Positions 23,916 to 34,713 are shown, counted from the stretch's first letter. The stretch is 64,000 nucleotides of DNA from Scilla litardierei (GCA_030789695.1 CM061139.1:8695878-8759877); one strand, 5' to 3'. The notes: generated by a model not told the origin, from the letters alone. Numbers and translations: made by a program.

Positions 23916-24190
23916 CTAGTGTGGCTGGACGTACCCAAGTTTTGGGGAACCAGGGTAAAATCCTTGTGTTTGCGATTGTTGTTGTTGAGCACTCTATTTA
24001 ATTTCCGCTGCTTATTGTGCTTTAATTTCTGTAACTTTTAATTCAGCACTTTGCTTGCCATTACACTATTCACCCCCCTCTAGTGTGTGTATAGTCCCGC
24101 ATGGTCCCTTACAATGACAGCACGTGGGAGTCGGTGAGCGTCATGAAGCAACAGTTTCAAGATTTCCACCTTGCGGACAAGGTGGCTCTT

Positions 24191-24203
24191 TTGGGGGGAG
24201 TAG
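24191..24203 (+). other. Polypurine tract of the Reina-like element
   Basis: TTGGGGGGAGTAG directly precedes the 3' LTR start TGATGTTCTC at 24204, the expected position for plus-strand priming. Confidence 0.75.
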
Positions 24204-24544
24204 TGATGTTCTCATCACGTACTCGAGGCGGCACACTAAGGGGCATCCGGCTCAACCAAGTGACTCAGGGACGTGCTCACACCTTTTACATTATTCTCTT
24301 TATTTTACTATTAAAAAGGGGAAACTTGTAATTTGGGTTGGTGGGCAAAATGGGATAATGGGGGGTGCGGCGGCCGGCCCTAGGGTATGTGGATATTGAT
24401 GTTTTGAGTGATTTCTAGGGAAGAGTGCAAACGTCTTCTTAACGGCGTCTTGAGAGGGTGGTTGCCCCTATCAATTGTAGCCAAGTTTATCCCTTTATCT
24501 TTATTTTTCATCTATAAAGTTCAGTTTTGCTTTCAGACCTATCA
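24204..24544 (+). repeat. 3' LTR of the Reina-like element
   Basis: 341 bp, TGATGTTCTCATCACG to CCTATCA, colinear with the 5' copy and followed by the target duplication GAGTA. Confidence 0.93.
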
Positions 24545-24549
24545 GAGTA

Positions 24550-24785
24550 CTTCGACCAAGGTAGCCCCACCTCATGACATGGCAAAAGTGGTGGATACGA
24601 CCACACCAACAGAGGTTTCATAGATGGTGTTGGAGGCGTCTGTGGTACAATCTCCCGTTATTATGCCGCGCCTCAAGACAAGGGTGTCCATGTGGGGGTG
24701 GTTATGGTGCATGATTTAGACGCAGAGAAATCTATAGCCTCGAATGATGATATTGACAGTTGGGCTATAAGCGATGAGTGATGTG
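24550..24785 (+). other. Coding-like remnant of unknown origin
   Basis: If the gypsy element and one target copy are removed, 19340-19419 joins 24550-24785 and gives an open-looking stretch ending at a stop near 24780, interrupted once. It is richer in G+C than the surrounding intron. No domain is recognised; it may be a relic of another repeat that predates the gypsy insertion. Confidence 0.3.
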
Positions 24786-26433
24786 GGTGATGTGGTGTTT
24801 TGGCGGATTTGTGTAGATGTTTTGCTTAGTCATGAATCAACGATCTATCATTTATGGTCATTTTGTTTCTTTACAAGGACCTTTTGTGCTGTCAATTAAA
24901 TATTAAGAAGGCTGAATATGGATTGTGTATCCGACACACAAGGAAGGAGAGGGAGGGAGGCGTGAGGGAGAGAGCTAAGGAGTGAAAGGGAGAGGTGTTT
25001 CTGATTTTTCTAGGGATTAAAATGTTATATATTGGTTTATAAGAAATGTGATGTTGCTACTTTGCTGCTTAAGTGGCATAGTTTATGCCACTTAGCAAGA
25101 TCAACAATCTCTAATGGTTGGTGACATATGCCCTTGTAACATCATGAAGGTGAGGAAATGACTCTTGCCCATTTCAAGCTTGGTAACCATATTTGTGTTT
25201 AGATTTTGTACACCATTTTTGTAATTTCAAGCATAATGCCACATTGTATTTCTAAATCTGATTTAATGAACCATACAGAGCCACATACATTACCCCCTTC
25301 TAGCAAATAAGGGTTCGGGTCATTGCATCATGTATAATTAGAATTTTGAAATAAAAATTTTGCCATATTAACGATAAATGAGTTAACTTTTCTACAAGCT
25401 TTGGTCACGTGAATTGGTTATTGGACAAAAGAGACATTGGCAAAACAAACTTGATGAGCCAAGCAGACTACATATAAATCTAAGAATATAAATTGCAATA
25501 GAATAGATTATTATTTAGAATAATAATAACAATAAGAATTAGAGGAAGTTAGACATTCACGTAAGAGATTAGAGAATGTGATCCATTGGTGTAACTATTA
25601 GATACAAGTGATACGACTATAGTAATGATATACCTAATTTGGACCTGTTGTAATGTACCGCAGACTCGTAGGATTGATGCCACATCAAAGGCATAACCAA
25701 AATTTATTAGTACAAATGCCTTCGTATACTAACAGACCTATAGCTCGAGTCTCGGACTCGTGTACACTCGCACGAGTAAGATTCTTGGTGTGTGTCAACA
25801 TGCACATAGGGTAACTCACGTGGCGCCGCCTGCATGAATAGTATTTATAAATAAGCATGTAATTTGGTATCGATCAGGAATTATACCGTAATGTTTTTAG
25901 AAAATGACATAATGAACCATACATGATCATATACAGTAGTTAACAGTTACTGAACAGTTGTAAAAAGTTAGCTCTTTACCTCCTACCATCCTTATGAAAG
26001 TTTCATCTTTGAAACTTACGTATCTGAGAACAACTAGAGATATTGTTGCCTTACTTCCATATAACTTCATCCATCTCTTAGCTTCGCCACATAACCCTGA
26101 CTAGGGGAATCGTTTGATGGTGAAGTATTTTGCCCTTAAAATCTAGGATATGCATCGATTGCTTTTTATAGGAGAGGCTGGTATGTGCTGGAAGACTATG
26201 ATATGATATGACGTGTTAAGGGTCGGGCAGACACTTCACCATGTAAGGCAATCCATCTCCTTGTGCTGGCCCAGAACAACTATCGCAGCTGCAACAACAA
26301 TCTCACAGCATAGCAACCGCATCACTCTATCACATCCCCTTCCTATCGTACTTGGAAAGGGGACAAAAGGCTCGCAACGTACTTAATTCAAAAGGAGAAT
26401 GTGTATACATGCATATATGTTTTCTGCCTTTTG
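24786..26433. other. Intron sequence, nothing recognised
   Basis: AT-rich DNA inside the MON2 intron. No LTR boundary, long inverted repeat or domain-bearing frame was seen. Confidence 0.5.
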
Positions 26434-26441
26434 ATTTAAAC

Positions 26442-27595
26442 CAAGGTTTTAGGTCTCGGTTTCGGCCTGGGTATCATTCTTCCCAAAATTTAGGTTTCGG
26501 TATCGGTATCATCCGTTTCGGCGGTTTCAGAAGCAAGTTTCGGTTTCGTCCGTATCGCTAGTTTCGGCAGTTTCGTTTCGGGTATCGGTTTCAGTTTCGG
26601 AGATACTTTAAATATGTATATACTATATATACACAGTGATGGTTTCGGAGGGTCTTAAATCTAAACCTATCAAATACTATTAAATACTTAACAAACTAAA
26701 ATATTAAGCATATATTATCAAATACTAAATACTAAATAGATAAACTAAATTTGAGTTCGTAATCATATCAAATACTAAATACCTAAAGTTTGGTATTTAA
26801 ATACTAAATATTAGATAAATGAATAGATCCTAAAGCTTGGCTTGCGCACCCTCCGTTTTAGCTTGCGAACATACCACTTATTTACAAGTTTGCCAAAAAA
26901 TCGCTCGACGTTGCTTTGCGCACCCACCATTTTGCTTTGCACACATACCACTTATTTATAGTGTTGCCACAAAATATCCGTTTGATATGCGCATCGACTG
27001 TTTTACTTTACGCACATACCACTTATTTACAAGTTTTAAAGAACGCAACATCTCCTGAAAGGTTATTCGGGCCTTTTCTCTCTCTCTCTCTCTTGGCTCT
27101 CTCTCACTCACGCTAGATGGTCAAGGCGGGTTCGGCGAGGCATGAGGCAGGTTTGGCGAGACGGCGACGCGATGGGGTGAGGTCAATTTTTTCCATCATA
27201 TTCCTTTGTCCTTTTTTTCTTTTTTCAGCAATTTTTTCTTGGTTCTGCCTCTTCTTCGTCTAATTCTTCATCATTTTCAAGCTGAAACCCTAGGGGTTTC
27301 TCCTCTCTTTTAACCGAGTTTTCTATGCAACCAATTGATTCACGAAATTTTTTGGGTTCTTAGAGAATTTTTATTTAATTACATATTCTTCTTCCTCCGT
27401 CTTCGATCGGTACTGAACGGTATCGGTCAGTTTCGCCCGGTATCGGTCAGTTTTGACAGGTATCGGCCGAAACCGACCGAAACCGTTCAGTATCGGCCGA
27501 TACTGAAACTAACCATTGGTTTCGGTATCGTCAACTGCCGATACCGATACGATACTGCCGATACCATTAGGTATCGGCCGATACCTCAAACCCTG
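26442..27595 (+). mobile_element. Non-autonomous hAT element, 1154 bp, TSD ATTTAAAC
   Basis: ATTTAAAC stands at 26434-26441 and 27596-27603, directly outside CAAGGTTTTAGGTCTCGG and CCGATACCTCAAACCCTG. Contents in order: GGTTTCGGTATCGG words, an AT-rich TCAAATACTA block, three units combining GCGCAC with CATACCACTTATTTACAAG, a CT microsatellite, a 20-codon open segment (27117-27176) ending at GTGAG, a T-rich tract ending CAG (27228), a short Ser-rich run, and right subterminal GGTATCGGTC/GATACCG words. It lies inside the MON2 intron in the gene's orientation. No transposase domain. Confidence 0.95.
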
Positions 27596-28093
27596 ATTTA
27601 AACATGCCTAACATACAATGATTGAACTTGTGTCACATTTTTTATTATTTTTCACGGTATAGCTTTCTGGATATGGTTCAGGAAATCCACATAATAATAA
27701 ATCCAATCATGCTAAATTGATTCAGTAATAAAGTATAATACCAAATCATATACCAAATCATTGTTACAGTAACATGAATGAAGCTGAAGAAATTGTACAC
27801 AAAGTATAATGCTAAATCAATGCTACCTCAGCTGAATCACGGTTTCAACTTCTTCCTTTTTTCTTGTTTTTTTCCAAAATAATAATACATGCCATGTTCG
27901 AAATTTGTTAAATCCCGATGATGCAAGAAAGAAATTGTTAAATCCGCCATTTGCATGCATGCCGTGTTCAGGAATTAAGAAAATCCATTCATCCACTACG
28001 AAGCTTAGTTCAAATCCAAATCGCAATCAACATACTTTATAATAATAATAATAATATTTCTTTTTTTGAAGAATCATTCCTAAAATTCCAATA

Positions 28094-28480
28094 GGACGAT
28101 TTTTGTAATAAGGCGAAATTTTAAAAAATATTAATAAAATCGACCAACTTAAAAACTTATTACGAAAACCGACCAACTTTTAGACAGCTCACCGCGCGCG
28201 CTGCTTTTCCGTTTGGACGCGGTTTCAAACCGCGGCCAAATTGAAATTTGGCCGCGGTTTGAAACCGCGGCCAAATCTCCTCTCTAAATCAACCATCAGT
28301 TTACCTTGAAACATTCGGTGAGAATTGGCCGCGGTTTGAAACCGCGGCCAATTCTCAAATACGTCCCCACAGGCGCGCGCGCTGATCTGGCCAAGAGTTG
28401 GTCGGTTTTTGTAATAAGTTTACAAGTTGGTCGATTTTATTAATATGTTTTAAAAATTGGCCTAAATGCAAAAATCGTCC
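28094..28480. mobile_element. MULE-type TIR element, 387 bp, 9 bp TSD, internal GC hairpins
   Basis: The 9 bp ATTCCAATA flanks both ends (28085-28093, 28481-28489), the Mutator target length. The ends form imperfect inverted repeats of about 85 bp, starting GGACGATTTTT and including TAATAAAATCGACCAACTT. The centre carries two GC hairpins (28219-28268 and 28320-28356) built from GGCCGCGGTTTGAAACCGCG words. CGCGCGCG words near 28190 and 28375 pair as well. No coding capacity. Confidence 0.9.
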
Positions 28481-28489
28481 ATTCCAATA

Positions 28490-29900
28490 TAGTTCACCCA
28501 ACTCAACCACAATCAAAATCATTCAAGATTAAATTTAAGATGAAAATTTCGAAATTTAATTTAACCAAAAACATAAAACCTAATGGAACCTAACCCTTGG
28601 TGGAGGTGGCGGCAGTGAAGATGGATGCAAGGACTTTGGCGAAGGGTGGCAGCACGGCTTCGGTTGCTTTGGGCGGACGAAGGTGGAGGCGCTCGTCGAA
28701 GGAGATCTCAATTGTATTAGGGGGTCAGCTTTGAAGGTGGGAGAGGCGGCGAAGCGGTAGCCCAGGTAAGCTTCTTCCTCCTCCGTCGTTCCCCATTTTT
28801 TAACGGAGAGAAGGGTTGGGGAGAGAATTTTTACTTTTTGGGTTGGGGGGGTGGCAGGTGGCATTCTAGGGAGAAAACACGGAGAGAGGCTTGAGATTTA
28901 GGTTTTAGGTTTAATACTATATAATATATGGTTAGAATTTGGGTTATAGAAGTGGGTCAACGGGTCTTGGGTGTAAACCGATCTAGTTTGTATTAGTTTT
29001 AATTTAGATTAGAATTGGTATTTTAGTTAGGATCTGGTTTTTTTTAAAACAGTTTTGATTTTAATCTATGTTTAATTAATTTCAAATTTTAAAACAGAAT
29101 TTTGAGATTAAATTCAGATTTAAATAAATGCGTTATAAATGACTGGTTTTCGGGGTTAACTAAAAATATAGAAATAAATTCAGTAACACTTCATTAAATA
29201 TCATAGAAAATTTTATAAAATTTATTTAGAATAATTTGAACCAAAATATGCGTCCTATCTTTAGAAAACATCGAGAATGGGTTGAGACCGTTACACTCCT
29301 CCCATGCATTGTTTCCCTAAGCCAATTCACCTCTAGATATCAACCCTTGAAGCCTAGGAGTCCACCTTACAAACCTTAGAAGTGGCGCAGATTGATTCAG
29401 ATCATTGGAATGTAATCGACACTTGTGTTTAATAGTAACATATACCAATGAACCACATTCTCTAATATTTTAATCAAGTATCTAACTCTCTAATACTTAT
29501 TGTTATTATTTTTTAACAATCTATTATGCTGTAGTTTATATTCTCATGTTAGTATGCGGTTTACTTGACACTTTGAGCTTGTTTTGCTAACATAGTTCTC
29601 ATCGTTGGAAAGCCAACTCATTTACCTTTCATATGGCACTAAATTTATACATAAATTCTAATTGCACAAGATGCAGTGGTCGAGAATGCAACCGATGGGC
29701 ATTGGTTTTACAGTGGCAGACTGCTTGACACATCGAGCTAGTATTTCCTATATCATCCTCCCGTGATATCCGATTTACGCAATTCAAAGCTTTAATGAAA
29801 GTTGACCGACTCATCTTGTAATTCATCTGCGAACTCCTTTGCACATTGGTCTTCTTATGGGAGTATGATGATTACATGATGATAAATTCTCACTATCGAC
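28490..29900. other. Intron sequence, nothing firmly assigned
   Basis: 28580-28865 is GC-richer with a Pro/Ser-rich minus-strand frame of 94 codons but no domain; its GGAGGTGGCGG-type composition resembles the GC-rich block of the hAT copies, without their ends. The rest is AT-rich and without features I can support. Confidence 0.4.
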
Positions 29901-29904
29901 TATA

Positions 29905-30003
29905 TGTGACAAAGAAATATGGCAGCTTTAGGCTATGCATAGAGCAGCAAGAGCTGAATAAGATAACTATTAAGAATAAATACCCCTTCCAAGGATCATC
30001 ATT
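29905..30003 (+). pseudogene. Ty3/gypsy reverse-transcriptase crumb
   Basis: About 33 codons match the RT block 1-2 region: a [10 protein letters not shown] start, then [12 protein letters not shown]. In intact elements this lies a few tens of residues before the catalytic Tyr-X-Asp-Asp. No other pol piece was found next to it, so it is an isolated fragment within the MON2 intron. Confidence 0.75.
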
Positions 30004-31083
30004 TAGTCAATAAGAAGGGGCTAGAGTCTTTTATAATGGTCTATAAATAAATCATTAAATTCAACATAGATCATATTTATCAGACACTTACCACTTAGTT
30101 AAAAAGTTCTTATACCAACCAGCAAGCCATTTTGTTCTTGTACTTGCCACAAAGTAAATATATGCATATATATAATCTAGTTGCTTTTGGGTCAATCCGG
30201 ATCAAAGCATCAAGCCCTACCTACTTGATTAGTAACCGAGTCAGGCATGTTGACCTGAATGGAACCCGAACCTCTTTGTGGCTCAAACCATACCCAACAA
30301 TTTTGGTTGTGTTTGGTTTTGACTTGGGTCTAAATTGTCACCCCTCCATATGAACTTGTTTATTACATGTTCCTTGTGCGTGCGTTGTTGAGCAATTTGG
30401 ATTCATATTCCTCGCTGCTGTTGGTTTCATGTCTACAAACAGTCATAGGACCACCACGGCCCATATTTGGGATGTTCACCCCCGCTGTATCTTAACTGTG
30501 TTACTTAATAGGCATTTGTGCAAAGGATGCCACCACTTGACTTTTAGCTAACATTTCCTATTGGACTATCAAGCTTTGACCCCTTTCTGAGTGGATTTAT
30601 AATTGTGAACAGATGTACTAACTGCTAAGTAGTAACATAATTATCTTTTGTAGTTAGCAAGCTTGTTTTTTTGATCACTTTGTTTTGGTAGATAATGTTT
30701 GTGATATACCCACTCATATACTTCTGAGATCATGTCATATGGTGTCTTGCCTTGCAATTCTGAGCTTTTTAATTTGATCCTAAAAATTTTCATGCAACAC
30801 TGCCATCTGATAGGTATAGCATATAACTATCATATGCATTCTGGTTATGCTAATGTGCCATTTCCAGTAAAGCCCTGCTCTATTTAGTGAATGTTCTGTT
30901 CTTCTTAAAATAAACTGTAGGTGATTATATTAAGCAAATTGCTGAATCAGGGTATATATATACGATTTATATCATTATTTACAGCAATATGAAAATATAA
31001 AGTAGAAATGTTTCTTTTGAAATGCACAATGCTGGCTGATCTTGTACTTTCGTACACACACAAAATAATAATAATAATAATAA

Positions 31084-31424
31084 GAGTTTAATGGGAATCA
31101 AGTGGCCAAGGAGGATTTTCCTACTTGGTCCACCACTCCCCCCCCCATATTTTTTGAATTTTTTTTCCAATATGCTCTACACCTCATGGATGATCACCAC
31201 ACTTTGCAAGGGGTGGATTGATGGGTAAAAAGTGTTGGAATCACGTGATTTTTGGTGTGATGATCATCCATGAGGTGTAGATCATATTGGAAATTTTTTC
31301 AAAAAAACATTTATTTTATTTTATTTTATTTTATTTATTTATTTTTTTTTTGGGGGGGGGGGACTTGGCCGTCGGTGGACCAAGGAGGAAAATCCTCCTT
31401 GGCCACCTGATTCCCATTAAACTC
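31084..31424. mobile_element. PIF/Harbinger (Tourist-like) MITE, 341 bp, TSD TAA
   Basis: GAGTTTAATGGGAATCA at the left is matched by the reverse complement TGATTCCCATTAAACTC at the right. The inverted match continues well inside (AGGAGGATTTTCC, CTACACCTCATGGATGATCA), so almost the whole element folds on itself. TAA lies outside both ends (31081-31083, 31425-31427), though the left flank is an (ATA)n/TAA microsatellite, which makes the TSD less certain. Internal runs of C, T and G differ between arms. Confidence 0.85.
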
Positions 31425-31983
31425 TAATCATCATCATCATCATCAGTTTTCTTTATATATGTTTGCATGTATCAATCGTGATAACTAAGATTAGCCCTTA
31501 CATGTTCAAGCTGCTGATTGTTGATGAGTGACGTGATATAGATCCAACTGCAATTTGTCAGCTGACTATCTGAGAGGGCTATATGCGTACTGATATTGTT
31601 AAAGGCTATGGTTTTTTGCATGTTAGATGCAAGAATGGGTTTCCTGTGGTTACCTTGCATACCGATAACATGCTAACTTATGTATTATTAGTGATCCTGG
31701 CAGATCTTTACCAGTTCTTCTTTATGGTTTTGAACAGTTTGAGAAGGTTCACCATTGAAATCACAATTTCTCAATTTTCTCATGATTATCTTGAACATGT
31801 TGTCTATATTAGTATTCCTCCAAACATTTCTTTTCCCTTCTTCAATGCAGTAATGGTTACTATCTGTTTTGAAATACAGCTAGTGTTATGTGCAACAATT
31901 ACGTTCTTTCTTTGTGTTTTGATGCCTTCCGTGCATTTCTTGTTTTATGTTTATTAACCACTTTATTACTATTTTTTTTGAAG

Positions 31984-32056
31984 GGAACCCAAGAATACTA
32001 ATGTTGTAGAAAACATGGTTAAAGCACTTGCTCGAGTTGTGTCAACTATCCAACTG
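31984..32056 (+). CDS. MON2: MON2-like protein, third recognised exon
   Basis: A 73 bp exon after acceptor TTTTTTTTGAAG and before donor GTATCT. Its first base completes the Met codon begun at 18487-18488, and 24 codons follow. They contain NTNVVENMVKALARVVS, the hallmark stretch that follows the FQNFDM segment in plant MON2 homologues. The correct junction over a 13.5 kb intron strongly supports a genuine gene. The next expected exon (a Glu/Ser-rich stretch leading to a GMF-like motif in homologues) was not seen in the remaining 32 kb, so the next intron is either very long or the gene is broken. Confidence 0.88.
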
Positions 32057-32694
32057 GTATCTCAATGCACCTTTCCCGCACCCTGCCATCACTGTTTACG
32101 TCTTATTAGTTGTACTATGTATTTTAAAATTTTCACATCATAGCTAGTTTGTGTGTGGAAGAAGTAATCATCCAGAACGCTTTGAAAAACAGCCAGGGCT
32201 ATGGATTGCAACTAATGTTAGATTGCAACTGTGTTTCTCCTCTCCTGACACAGCTTGACGTGCTGATTTTTGTTGTTGAAAGTATTTAGTTTTAAGTGCT
32301 GCATTTTTTTCCTGGAAAGTAATTGTCTTTCTTTTTTACTGATTGTACGTTGACAAGTACAACTGATACATGTTTATATCAATTATTTGTATTGTCAAGA
32401 TTCACTCATTGCTAATCCTACATATTCACATAATAGATAGCTGTCGTGAAAGGTCTAACATTCATATTTTTTTTCGTCAGGCAAATGGTAAATTGCGTTT
32501 ATGTGCTGTTTGTTCTATAGTTGCTTTGTTCCTTCTGTGCGAGCAAATAATTAACTGATGTGCATTGACATTCATATGGTGATATCCAATTTTATTGATT
32601 TCTATACACTCAATGAAGGTTCCCTTGCTTATAAGTCGACACCTAGTTACCTAGTGAAGTCTTATTTTACTTGGACTATCTTCTAATGAAACTT
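32057..32694 (+). other. Putative next MON2 intron, proximal part
   Basis: Starts GTATCTC and shows the T-rich composition of plant introns. No further exon was recognised. Confidence 0.5.
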
Positions 32695-32763
32695 TGGTGG
32701 CCTCTGTACTTCTGGATAGTTTTTGCTCTGCTTGAAATGCCCGGCTGCTTTAGGGCTGTGGTC

Positions 32764-33051
32764 TGATAGGTCTGGCCCACTTTTGGGGCCTTTTGGGTTA
32801 TTTTATTAGAATAGTGGCATTTGAGTAATTGGTTATTTTGGGAAATTGTATTAGAGGGGAGGGTTGTAGCCGGCCCTAGGGGGCTTGATTATTGAATTGT
32901 TTTGAGAGAGTTTTTAGGTAGATCTTAAGAGAGTATGGACATCCTCGCTTTAGGCGTCTTGGGAGGGTAGTTGCCCCTACAATTGTAGCCAAGGTATCCT
33001 TTTTATCTTTATTTTCTTCAATAAAGTTCAGATGTGCCTTCGGATATATCA
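32764..33051 (+). repeat. 5' LTR of the second Reina-like element
   Basis: 288 bp from TGATAGGTCTGG to GGATATATCA. Its last ~130 bp match the LTR remnant at 34584-34713, including CAATAAAGTTCAGAT. It also shares GCCGGCCCTAGGG and the TCTTGGGAGGGT word with the LTRs at 19420 and 24204. Confidence 0.9.
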
Positions 33052-33054
33052 TTT

Positions 33055-33066
33055 TGGTATCAAAGC
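33055..33066 (+). other. Primer-binding site, initiator-Met type
   Basis: TGGTATCAAAGC follows the LTR after TTT; it differs from the usual TGGTATCAGAGC at a single base. Confidence 0.88.
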
Positions 33067-33079
33067 ATTCGATCATTGG

Positions 33080-34583
33080 CGGCATCAACTAGGGCTAAAG
33101 ATCGGAGCGAAGCGGGGGAGGAGAAGAATAATGGATATCGAAGAGTTGAAGAAAATCGTAGCGGAGAACTGTGAGTCAATCACAAAGCTGACGACTTTCG
33201 TGGATCGGCTTGCGGCTAAATAAGACAAAACTGACGAAGCCCTCACGTAGATCATTTTTCAACTCTCGAGTATCAATGAAAAGGTGGGAACGATGGCGCG
33301 AACCCTAATTCTTCAAAAAGGGTCCCACCTTTGGAGAAGGGGAAGGAAAATGTGGAGTCTTATGAAGAGGGTTTGCTCTCCGACGCCGATGAGTACTTCA
33401 AGGATGAGGAGGAAGAGTCGTGTAGGGACGAGGAAGTCATGGGACCCCACCAAGGCATAGGAATAGGCCAGCCGAACCCCCGGATGCAATCCAGGGGTTG
33501 GCCGACCCATATCAGGGGCGGGGACTTCCGCTCGCCCCAGAAAACGGCCCGCAGGGCTGGCCGAACCCTGTCGGTGATCGGCAGGGTTAGCCGACCTTGC
33601 CTGGCATATCGGAGGGCCATTCGGGCCTCCGGCAGCCCCGACAGGGCTTACCGGGGGTCCGACAAGCCGCAACACCCCCGGCAGTCGCCAGGGGTCTTCG
33701 ACGACGACGACGCCCCCTGAACGGACCCTTTCGTGCTTCCGCTGATCCGTCAAGGGTACGATGAGCACTTTCAGGAGCCCCACGAGTTTTCCGGACATCG
33801 GCATGAGGATGGTTATCACTATGGGGATGAGGGTGGAGGTAGAAATCACATTGACGATGACGGGGGACATACAGTGGAGACTTTGGTGCTGGTGAGGGCC
33901 GGGGAGACTACGGGGGAAACAGAGCAGGTCCACGAGGGGGCTATGGAGAACGTGGTAGAGGGGGCCGCAGGGAGGGCATGAGACACATCATGAGAGGTGG
34001 CAGCATTATCACTAGCACTGACGCATAGATGCTAGGCCGGACCAGGAACATTTTGGGAATGATGGTAGGTTAAGGAAGTTGAAGATGCCCGTGTTCAAGG
34101 CAGAGGACCTGCATGCATGGATTTTCAGGGCGGAGAGGTACTTCACTGTTTATCGCATGTCAGAGGCACATAAGCTAGAGGCAGCAGCCACATGTATGTA
34201 AGGGAGAGCCCTAGGCTGGTATCAGTGGAAGGAGATTTTTGCAGTTGGGAGGAGCTTAAAGATCTCATTTTGGAGAGGTTTCGCGATCCCCACCTGGGAA
34301 ACCTTCACGAGCAGTTGTTTGCACTCAGGCAGGACATACCAGTGAGGAAGTACATCGAGAAATTTGAGACCTTGTCTGGACAAGTGCACGGGGTCACTGA
34401 CGAGTCACTGGAGGGCACATTCATGAAGGTCCTGAAGCCCATTATTCGCTCTGGGATTCGACCATACAAGTCCAAGGGGCTAGCGGAGGTCATGGAGATG
34501 GCACAGATAGTCGTTGACCACCAGGCCGAGGAGAGGAGTGCTAGGGGCAGGTATGGTGGACAGGTGCATCGTGGAGCTTCGAC
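33080..34583 (+). pseudogene. Gag of the second Reina-like element, broken
   Basis: Colinear with the gag at 19788-21260. The charged N-terminus with VAENCESITKL (33131 on) stops near 33222. A Pro/Gly-rich GC block lies at 33470-33720. The gag domain follows: MPVFKAED and WIFRAERYF near 34090-34145, then, in another frame, 34192-34590 with WEELKDLILERF and FETLSGQVHGV. Several stops and frame changes are present. The coding region is cut off at about 34583, where it runs directly into LTR sequence. Confidence 0.85.
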
Positions 34584-34713
34584 ATCTTAGGAGAGTGCGG
34601 ACGTTCTCACTTTAGGTGTCTTGGGAGGGTGGTTGACCCTACAATTGTAGCCAAGTTATCCTTTTTAGCTTTATTTTCTTCAATAAAGTTCAGATTTGCC
34701 TTCGGATCTATCA
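34584..34713 (+). repeat. 3' LTR remnant of the second Reina-like element
   Basis: Matches about 32920-33051, including TTGGGAGGGT and TTGCCTTCGGAT, and ends CTATCA before the target duplication. The first half of the LTR was lost with the internal region. Confidence 0.85.

Larger units (their letters stand above)
22576..24113 (+). mobile_element. Ty1/copia-type solo LTR, 1538 bp, TSD ATGAC
   Basis: It starts TGTTAGTTC and ends CCCTTACA, with ATGAC on both sides (22571-22575, 24114-24118). It separates two halves of the Reina-like chromodomain coding region, so it is a real insertion. The end CACCCCCCTCTAGTGTG is typical of SIRE/Maximus-type copia LTRs just before their PBS. No internal region or second LTR remains, pointing to LTR-LTR recombination. 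Inside are repeated AGTCG(A/C)CTG words (23060-23370) and a CTCTGTGTGAG repeat (23710-23915). Confidence 0.92.
19420..24544 (+). mobile_element. Ty3/gypsy element (Reina/Tcn1-like chromovirus), internally deleted, TSD GAGTA
   Basis: Two LTRs (19420-19761 and 24204-24544) start TGATG and end ATCA; GAGTA lies directly outside both (19415-19419, 24545-24549). Between them are a PBS, gag, an aspartic protease, an RT N-terminal stub, the integrase C-terminus and a polypurine tract. Most of RT, all of RNase H and the integrase core are deleted. A 1538 bp copia solo LTR is nested at 22576-24113. By hand I counted about 26 differences over 341 LTR positions (near 7.6%), so this is clearly older than the element at 51382. 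A second, shorter member lies at 32764-34713. Confidence 0.93.
18489..31983 (+). other. 13.5 kb MON2 intron packed with transposons
   Basis: It starts GTAAGG and ends TTTGAAG before the third exon. It contains, in order, a gypsy element with nested solo LTR (19420-24544), a hAT copy (26442-27595), a MULE-type palindrome element (28094-28480), an RT crumb (29905-30003) and a MITE (31084-31424). Without these it would be roughly 6.4 kb. The gypsy, solo LTR and hAT lie in the same orientation as the gene, so their splice and polyadenylation signals could affect the transcript. Confidence 0.8.
32764..34713 (+). mobile_element. Second Reina-like gypsy element, heavily deleted, TSD TGGTC
   Basis: TGGTC flanks it (32759-32763, 34714-34718). 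It has a complete 5' LTR (32764-33051), PBS, a gag related to that at 19788, and the last ~130 bp of the 3' LTR (from about 34584). Protease, RT, RNase H, integrase and the first half of the 3' LTR are gone. The target duplication survives, so the deletion happened after insertion. Confidence 0.9.

Noticed and set aside
31583..31957. 124-codon frame just upstream of a MON2 exon
   Set aside because: Hydrophobic, T-rich translation typical of intron sequence. It is followed by a normal acceptor, and no homology is recognised.
33313..33933. 206-codon minus-strand frame
   Set aside because: Antisense to the GC-rich part of the gypsy gag; the absence of stops is due to base composition.
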